Source: Porites lobata
Lineage: Eukaryota > Cnidaria > Anthozoa > Scleractinia > Poritidae
DNA: 64,000 nt
Direction: 5' to 3'
Assembly (NCBI GenBank): GCA_942486035.1
Contig: CALNXK010000132.1
Span: 757,001 to 821,000 of the forward strand
The notes beneath the pieces are model-generated. The model had not been told where the DNA came from. It saw only the letters and a program-made list of their open reading frames with translations, and searched no databases. Shown one piece after another: positions 58,201-64,000 of the stretch (the stretch's first letter is position 1; every line of letters begins with the position of its first letter). The translations under genes and the position numbers were made by a program.

Positions 58201-61200
58201 GGAAAGAATTCCAATAATTAGTAAAGGAGAAAGCAGGAGTGAAAGTAAACAAATATCAGCCTCTTTGTCCATTGATTAAACTTAAACAAGACATCTCCAG
58301 GTTCAAATCTTTATTGATGCAACATAATAGTCCGCTTATTGACTGTAAATGTTTTATCTTTAAATCTATAGTATTGGAGTGACCACAGACTTCATTGGAA
58401 TGCTTCTGATTATGATGACGTGACATCTATTGTGACTCAAGCCAGTCATTTATGGCTTCCGGACATAACTCTTTACAACAAGTATGTATAGAACACGTGC
58501 TTCTTAAGGTGATTATAAATAACTAAATTGGTCAGTTCACTTGTTATTAGTACCTATGTTGCTAACAAGAGAATTCCAGGCAAATTTTGTTGTGAAGGCT
58601 GATGTTTTTCTCGTGTTTCGTGGCTTCAAAAAATGTCCTTGTCAAGGTTTGTTAAACCATAGTCCTGTTTTTATTGTTGCCTTTGTTGTTTCTGTTTTTT
58701 CATACTTGTTTTCTTCGATACCCGACGGTTGGAAGCCAAATCTCTCCGTTTTACTATTGACAATGGAGTTGAGAATATTGGAAATATTGATCCCTATGAG
58801 TAGATTTGCAAAAAGCATTGTGAATCCAAAGCTACTGTGGGGAACACCCTGCTAATAGGTCACTTTGGATACAACTATTAAGGGCGACGTTTTATTTGAG
58901 GGGGGAATTAAATTTATCATCATGTAAAGACTGAGAACTGTCTTATATTTTACACTCAATAAACTTCTTGGGAGTAGTTAATTCTGTCGCTTGTTGTTTT
59001 CGTCTAGTGCAAAGGATGATTATAATATCGACAAGGAGTCTTACCACAGTCTGACGATATCCTCTGATGGAAACATCTCACGATTCTTTCCGACTATTTA
59101 CAAATCTTCTTGCAAACTGGATGTCACCAATTTTCCTTTTGATGATCAGGTAACCCACCAAATCAGTACTGAACAGGAGCTCTAAGTAATTTAGGGGGCA
59201 ATTGGGAGCAATTTAAGCAAGCCCGGCCGCCCGGTTAGCTCAGTTGGGAGAGCACCAGTCTGCTGAGCGTGAGGAAGCCAAGTTCACGCCCTTGCAGGAC
59301 TAGCCTGTGCCAGGCTCCAAGATAGTATAGTGGGGACGTATTAAACGAGCAAAGCAAAAATAAGACGCGCGCGACTTGGCAAAGGGGGCGGTGGCGGCGG
59401 GAAAAATGGGCCGTCTCTCCTCTTTTGTATGTATTTTGCGCGCCCTGACCAGGACTCTAGATATCTAATGTAGTAGACAGCTTGTTTATTATTCTTGTCT
59501 CGGTTTTCTTAATATATGTAATACGCTTTGCGAGAGGTTCGTGAACAAGTCTAGAAATAGCGCGAGGATACAGATAAACTAAAAAGAGGATACAGCTAAA
59601 CTGAGTTCCTTTGGAATGAAGGTGTGGTTGACGGCCAATGTTCCTTACTTAGGTCGAATCTTCAAACCACAACTAGAGCTACAACTTTGGCCTGGCCTCA
59701 AAAGTTAACAAGAAGAAGAAAAGACGAAGTAGCCAACAGATTTGAATGCCCTTTATAGCAAATCAACTGAAACTAATGTCCTGTTTACCTCACACAACTG
59801 AACTAGACAAAGCACATCTGGGTAGTGGTCTCAATATTTTAGACTAACAAAGATTGTTATGTCAGAAATTTACTTTCTTATCGACATTTCTCTTAGCCTT
59901 GACCACCAGTACAAATCCCAAGGTCGACACGGTCAAGGTTAATAAATTTGCAATTTAAAAAAAACATATACTTAGTACCATCCCAAGAAAAGCTAGATTT
60001 TAGTTTTATTTGGGATTCATTTGATGAAGTAAATCGGCAATCGACAATGTACCACAGTATCTTTAGATGTTAACCGCTTCATAAATACGTTGCTTAAAAG
60101 AAAAAGGGGAGATCCAGGCTCCCCGGCCCTCCTCTTGCCTTTCCCCTTACCTTTTCCCATTTTTTAAGGAAAAAGTCCTGGTGACGAGCGAATTGTTTGG
60201 AACAAGGCGCGTTAAAAAGGGAAGGATGCATTCCTTTACACATCGACTACTTGCTTTATGGTAGCCAATTTATTCTAATTCATCCACTCATTTTATCATC
60301 ACAATCAGTTTTCACTCCCACACTGACGCCGCTCAACAGAGTTTAGAAACTAACCCCTATTATCATCCAGGCACTTCCTCTTTCATAGGGATAACGCTTA
60401 GTATGAGGGGATATCAGACTAGCGCTAGTGTGTGTCTGCAATTAATTTGCTCCCTTGTACTTTCTCAGGTCTGCACACTCAAATTGGGCTCCTGGGCCTA
60501 CAATATCTATGAAATGGATCTCAATAGTAAGGGAAACGGCGACATCAGTTCATTTATACCGAACGGAGAATGGACTCTTCAGAGCATGCCTTCCAGAAGA
60601 CACGAGACCAAGTTTCGCTGCTGTCCTCATCCGTACGTGTTCCTCACATACGACATACACATCAAGAGAAGATCGCTTTATTATGTGTTGAACTGTTTCA
60701 TGCCCTGTTTGATTATGATGGCATTGACAATCCTCTCTTTTTATTTGCCATCAGAGACAGGAGAGCGCATGGGTGTTGGTATAACCGTGCTGTTGTCGTT
60801 AAGTATCATACAGCTTATCTTGTCCGATTCACTTCCGCCCACGTCCGAAGTGCCGCTGATCGTGGTATACTACGGGCTCACTATGCTAAACATTTTTATG
60901 TCGCTTGTTTTCTCGTGTATTGTTCTTACGTTATTCCACCAGTCTCCATACCCATTACCCCACTGGGTCAGGCGTTTCGTATGCCACTGGGGCTCCAAAC
61001 CCCTTCGATTGCACAGTGAATGGAATCAAATTAAAGAGAAGAGAAAACAACTGGAAAGAAAATTAAAATCTGCTTCCAATACAATGGCATTTGAGTGTGC
61101 AGTCAACTGGATACCAGAAATGTCTCTGCCTTCCCACGGGCCCACTGCCACTTTACTAAACAGCCACGAATCCCGTGACAAATTTAGTGACCATAAAAAT

Positions 61201-61374
61201 GACTGTACACTGACGAAAAAATTACTGGAGGAGGAACTGGAGAACGCACTTCGAGAGGAATGGAAATTTGCCTCACGCGTCATCAATAAATATTTCATGT
61301 GGATTATTATATCTGCGATCACAAGCAACGCTTTGTACGTCATTCTTATGGCGCCCAGTGGTAATCTTCTATGA
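55285..61374 (+). CDS. Nicotinic acetylcholine receptor alpha-type subunit (copy 2)
   Basis: 475-residue paralogue of the upstream gene with the same six-exon layout: 55285-55369, 56683-56822, 57631-57675, 58372-58481, 59008-59149, 60469-61374 (lengths 85/140/45/110/142/906), with identical intron phases. The signal peptide contains MMLFLLTLFLNSS. Loop D VIWVRQYW, loop A LWLPDITLYN, Cys-loop C162-C176 (FPFDDQV inside), loop B GSWAYN and loop C FRCCPHPY with vicinal C225-C226. The loop C position before the cysteines is Phe (F223), where copy 1 and classical alpha subunits have Tyr, which may change agonist affinity. M2 starts GERM and ends SDSLPPTSE. The M3-M4 loop is shorter than in copy 1. 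M4 is followed by MAPSGNLL. A tandem duplication of one ancestral gene is inferred; copies could co-assemble or form homomers. Confidence 0.92.
57147..57356. mobile_element. GGAATCC-rich MITE
   Basis: Ends GCCCCGTGTAAAGGAATCCA and (reversed) GCCCCATGAGGGAATCCAG are inverted repeats. The interior is full of GGAATCC words, as at 14567-14745. Intron 2 of receptor copy 2. Confidence 0.8.
57445..57505 (+). repeat. Short tandem repeat of GACTGAGTATACGCT
   Basis: About four imperfect units of TGAGTATACGC(T), in intron 2 of receptor copy 2. A B-box-like GGGTTCGAGTC lies just beyond on the complement, so it may be the tail of a tRNA-derived SINE. Confidence 0.6.
59228..59460 (+). mobile_element. tRNA-derived SINE-like element
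   Basis: The head carries a good A-box (TTAGCTCAGTTGGGAGAGCA) and an anticodon-arm-like CAGTCTGCTGAGCG, but the B-box is degenerate (AGTTCACGCCC) and no closed cloverleaf forms. A body with GCCTGTGCCAGGCTCC and AAAATAAGACGC follows. Last intron of receptor copy 2. Confidence 0.6.
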
Positions 61375-61600
61375 ATCAACTGGCCGGCTAAAAAAATGAC
61401 GCGGGGAATGAAAAATAGCAAGGTCATGTTACACAGCCAATAGTTTCGTTTGAGAATAACTCTCTTGTGAGGATTCAGCTTGTGTCATACAGGCAAGCAA
61501 ATCAAATTTAAAAGAAGACGTTCAAAACAAGCAGAAATACTTTCTATTCGTTACCGTAGATAATGAACAGGGCACTTAGTTTCGATTTTTCGTACTTCTA

Positions 61601-61606
61601 AATAAA
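61601..61606 (+). terminator. Candidate poly(A) signal of receptor copy 2
   Basis: AATAAA lies 227 bases after the stop codon. Confidence 0.45.
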
Positions 61607-62559
61607 AAAGGACTAAAAAAAAGACGAACTTAAGCTTTCTCAACATATGTACGGAAGATTTATTAGCTATAGGATAGAAGAGGGTGGAAAAAACAAAGTT
61701 GGAAGAACTTTACACATGAACCCATAAGTACTTCAGATATGGTAATTTTAATGTACCCCTACCCATAAACCAGCCCGTTGACCAGGCTTACGGGCTCATT
61801 TGCACTTTGCGTGGTCACTATGGACTATATGTAATTGTAAGACAAACAACAAATTCGGGTGTTTCTCTTTATTGATTCGCTGTTGTGGTGTGGGTATCGT
61901 TTAGTGTCTTTTCAATTTTTTTGTATTCCGTCATTTGGTGATTGCACCCGTCTGACCGCAACACCAAGACACTAACACAAATTCCAAAGCTCAGAGCAGA
62001 AAAAAAAAGAATCTTTTATATCCCTCTCTTGGGATACAAGTAAGTAACGTAAGCGATTCTCGCTGATGAAGTAAGAGCGTTTCAAACGAAACATTCGAAT
62101 TTGTTATAATTTTTTGCTCTGAGGCTTGGAATCTTTGCCAGAGCAGAAGAACAATCTTTTCGGTATTAGTGGTATTTTCGTTTTTAATTTTACTTTAAGA
62201 ACTTTAATTTGCAATCATCTTTGCATGTCAAATCTAAATATTCCTTTTCTTTTTACTTGTATTATTTTTGCTAATGAGTTTTAAACTGTTTTGAATGGGT
62301 GATTTTTTATATTTTGTGGAAGTAGTTTTTTGAGATTTCTCCAGTCTGGATTTTCTTACTGGAATTATTTTTTCCGCGATTCTAAAAAATTACGTTAAGA
62401 ATTTTTTTGCGTTTTATTAGATCCAAAGTGCAAAAACCCCTAAATATTTGAAAATAAAATACTATTGTCTTCCTACGTAATTTAATTTTGTCTCATTCTC
62501 AGCCCTCATGGCTATCATATAACTGGCCAGATTCTCTCCCACCTTATTGCTACTTAACT

Positions 62560-62890
62560 TCGCGGCTCTTTAATTTCGTGTTTTTCGCGATTGTAAAAAA
62601 AATTGCGAAAATAAATCCTCGCGAAATTTAATACCCATAAACGAAATTGCGTTCTGGTTTTACTGGTAAGCTCCATTTTGTGTCTTCCGTTGTGTAATGA
62701 CGTTAGTTTGCAAAGATTACACACATATTGCTTGTTCCAGTTCATTTAATTTTCTTAAAGGTTCAGACTTTTAAAAAAGAGAAAATGAAGTTGAAAACGC
62801 TTAAATCGCGAAATTTAATGCCCTTTTTGTCATGTTTACTTGTTAAAATCGCGAAAATAAAACCCCGAGAAATTAAGTACCAAGAAGGTA
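62560..62890. mobile_element. Probable MITE with GCGAAAATAAA words
   Basis: The left side carries AATTTCGTGTTTTTCGCGAT and the right side, reversed, AATTTCTCGGGGTTTTATTT then TCGCGATT. TCGCGAAATTTAAT occurs twice. Ends are imprecise. Confidence 0.45.
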
Positions 62891-64000
62891 CTCGTTCTCC
62901 CGGAGCGAGAGAAACCTGGGATTGAGGTTGGTCTTGTGTTGAATACCACACGGACGACAATCAAACCTCGCCAAAAAAAAAATGAATTTGCGTCCTTTTA
63001 AACCATATTGGGTCTATTTTGACCGGGTCAATATGTCAAATGTAGACGATTTGGAGTTGAATCCTTAAGGATTATATCTAGGTTAACAAAAAAATTAGAA
63101 ATTGTCGTCATATGTTCGTCTTCACTTCCTCCATTAAACGTCGAACTAGGACTTTTCACCCAGTAGTGATGCAATGAACGTCAAAGGAATGTGCTAAAAA
63201 GTATGATGCAGGCACACAGCTGTTGTGTTGCCCTTAAAAACCAATTGTTTTTTGACCTTGTCGTTGTCGTACAAGAAAAGAATGCAGATCCTGATTTATA
63301 CATCCAACTCAATTTACATTTCTCGTGAAAGCCAAATAAACCGTAAAAATGTAATCAGACTTCTTTGTGTTATTATCGGCTCCTTATAATTTTTACAGAT
63401 ACGTGAATTGATGGGAGCATGCGCATTTACTGGTACTGATCCAACACCCTGACGTAATCGTTTTTTTCAAAACGGCATTTTCAAAAGTCTGAAAAGATTC
63501 GTTTTGGTGGCCTTTTTCACCGCACCTGAAACGTGTGGACAGTAGGCCAAGTGGAAGAAAAAAATTTCCGTTTCAAACAAAAAACGGTTAGGTGAGGACG
63601 CGGTGCCAATCGAAAGGGACTAGCCTGCGAGAGAGAGCAGATGCCTTTCAGTATGAAGTCATTCAAAACGCGACTATGGAAAAGTAGCGCTCTAGACACC
63701 ACAAATGGTAAACGACCAAAGGGACTCAAGTATCTGAAAGATAAGTCACAAATCGCCTCAGGTTAGTCTGGATAGTATTTTAGAAATACATTGCGACTTA
63801 CCAAGTATCTTGAGGATTTTGCTGAAGGTACTTGAAACAGTAACGTGTGGGAAAGATTCCATTTCTCGAGATACTTTAATACAGTGAAAATACATAGGTT
63901 TTCACTATATTATACTCCACACTGACTCGAACTACTGAAAGATTCTGGAAAGATTCCGATTAAAAAGAGAGATAACTAACCGTAAACTAATTGCAAAGAA

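Larger units (their letters stand above)
61375..64000. other. 3' flank of receptor copy 2, no gene seen
   Basis: Contains the 3' UTR with a candidate poly(A) signal and, at about 62560-62890, a probable MITE (TCGCGA.TT and GCGAAAATAAA words inverted across the segment). Sequence near 63110-63270 weakly resembles the GCTTAAGCAA MITE family. The remaining short frames have no recognisable domain. Confidence 0.5.

Noticed and set aside
59228..59300. Functional tRNA gene
   Set aside because: Good A-box but degenerate B-box and no closed cloverleaf; better read as a SINE head.
1..64000. CRISPR arrays, bacterial operons or prophage
   Set aside because: Spliced metazoan genes throughout. The repeats are MITEs and tRNA arrays, with no regular spacer-repeat structure.

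Overview
The window reads as nuclear DNA of an invertebrate animal, most likely an anthozoan cnidarian and perhaps a stony coral. This is inferred from AT-rich sequence, many short phase-consistent exons with GT-AG introns, metazoan-only protein families (ADAMTS-like, nicotinic receptor, UBX cofactor) and a very dense load of small non-autonomous DNA transposons. The species cannot be fixed from the sequence.

Layout. 1-15.3 kb (+): a 15-exon gene for a secreted ADAMTS-like matrix protein (signal peptide, TSR, Cys-rich, spacer, six more TSRs, PLAC; no protease). Two of its introns hold a cluster of eight alanine tRNA genes plus two fragments, in a repeating module of anticodons AGC(-), TGC(+), CGC(-). 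16.5-19.2 kb (-): parts of a small unidentified gene that converges on the first gene and is divergent from the next. 19.4-27.6 kb (+): a 17-exon gene for a 534-residue protein with PUB, UBA, coiled coil, UBX and a C-terminal thioredoxin domain with a WCALC active site, an unusual p97/VCP-cofactor architecture.

27.6-44.6 kb: a repeat-rich region. It carries a single-exon gene on the minus strand for an unknown 726-residue multipass membrane protein, an internally deleted tandem copy of it (36.2-38.7 kb) and a third decayed remnant (41.3-41.85 kb). Between them lie several MITEs, a 5'-truncated LINE whose tail supplies the last codons of the membrane protein gene, and a hAT-like element with an exact 8-bp target duplication inserted in the B-box of a tRNA-derived SINE.

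44.7-61.4 kb (+): two tandem nicotinic acetylcholine receptor alpha-type subunit genes with matching six-exon structures. Both have Cys-loops, vicinal cysteines and all four membrane segments in the last exon. Their introns contain nested MITEs. 61.4-64 kb has no gene that I can see.

The genes are independent transcription units. The main functional themes are extracellular matrix (ADAMTS-like), ubiquitin/p97 handling with a redox domain, and cholinergic-type ion channels. Exon coordinates were read by hand from splice sites, reading phase and family similarity, so exon edges deserve transcript confirmation.
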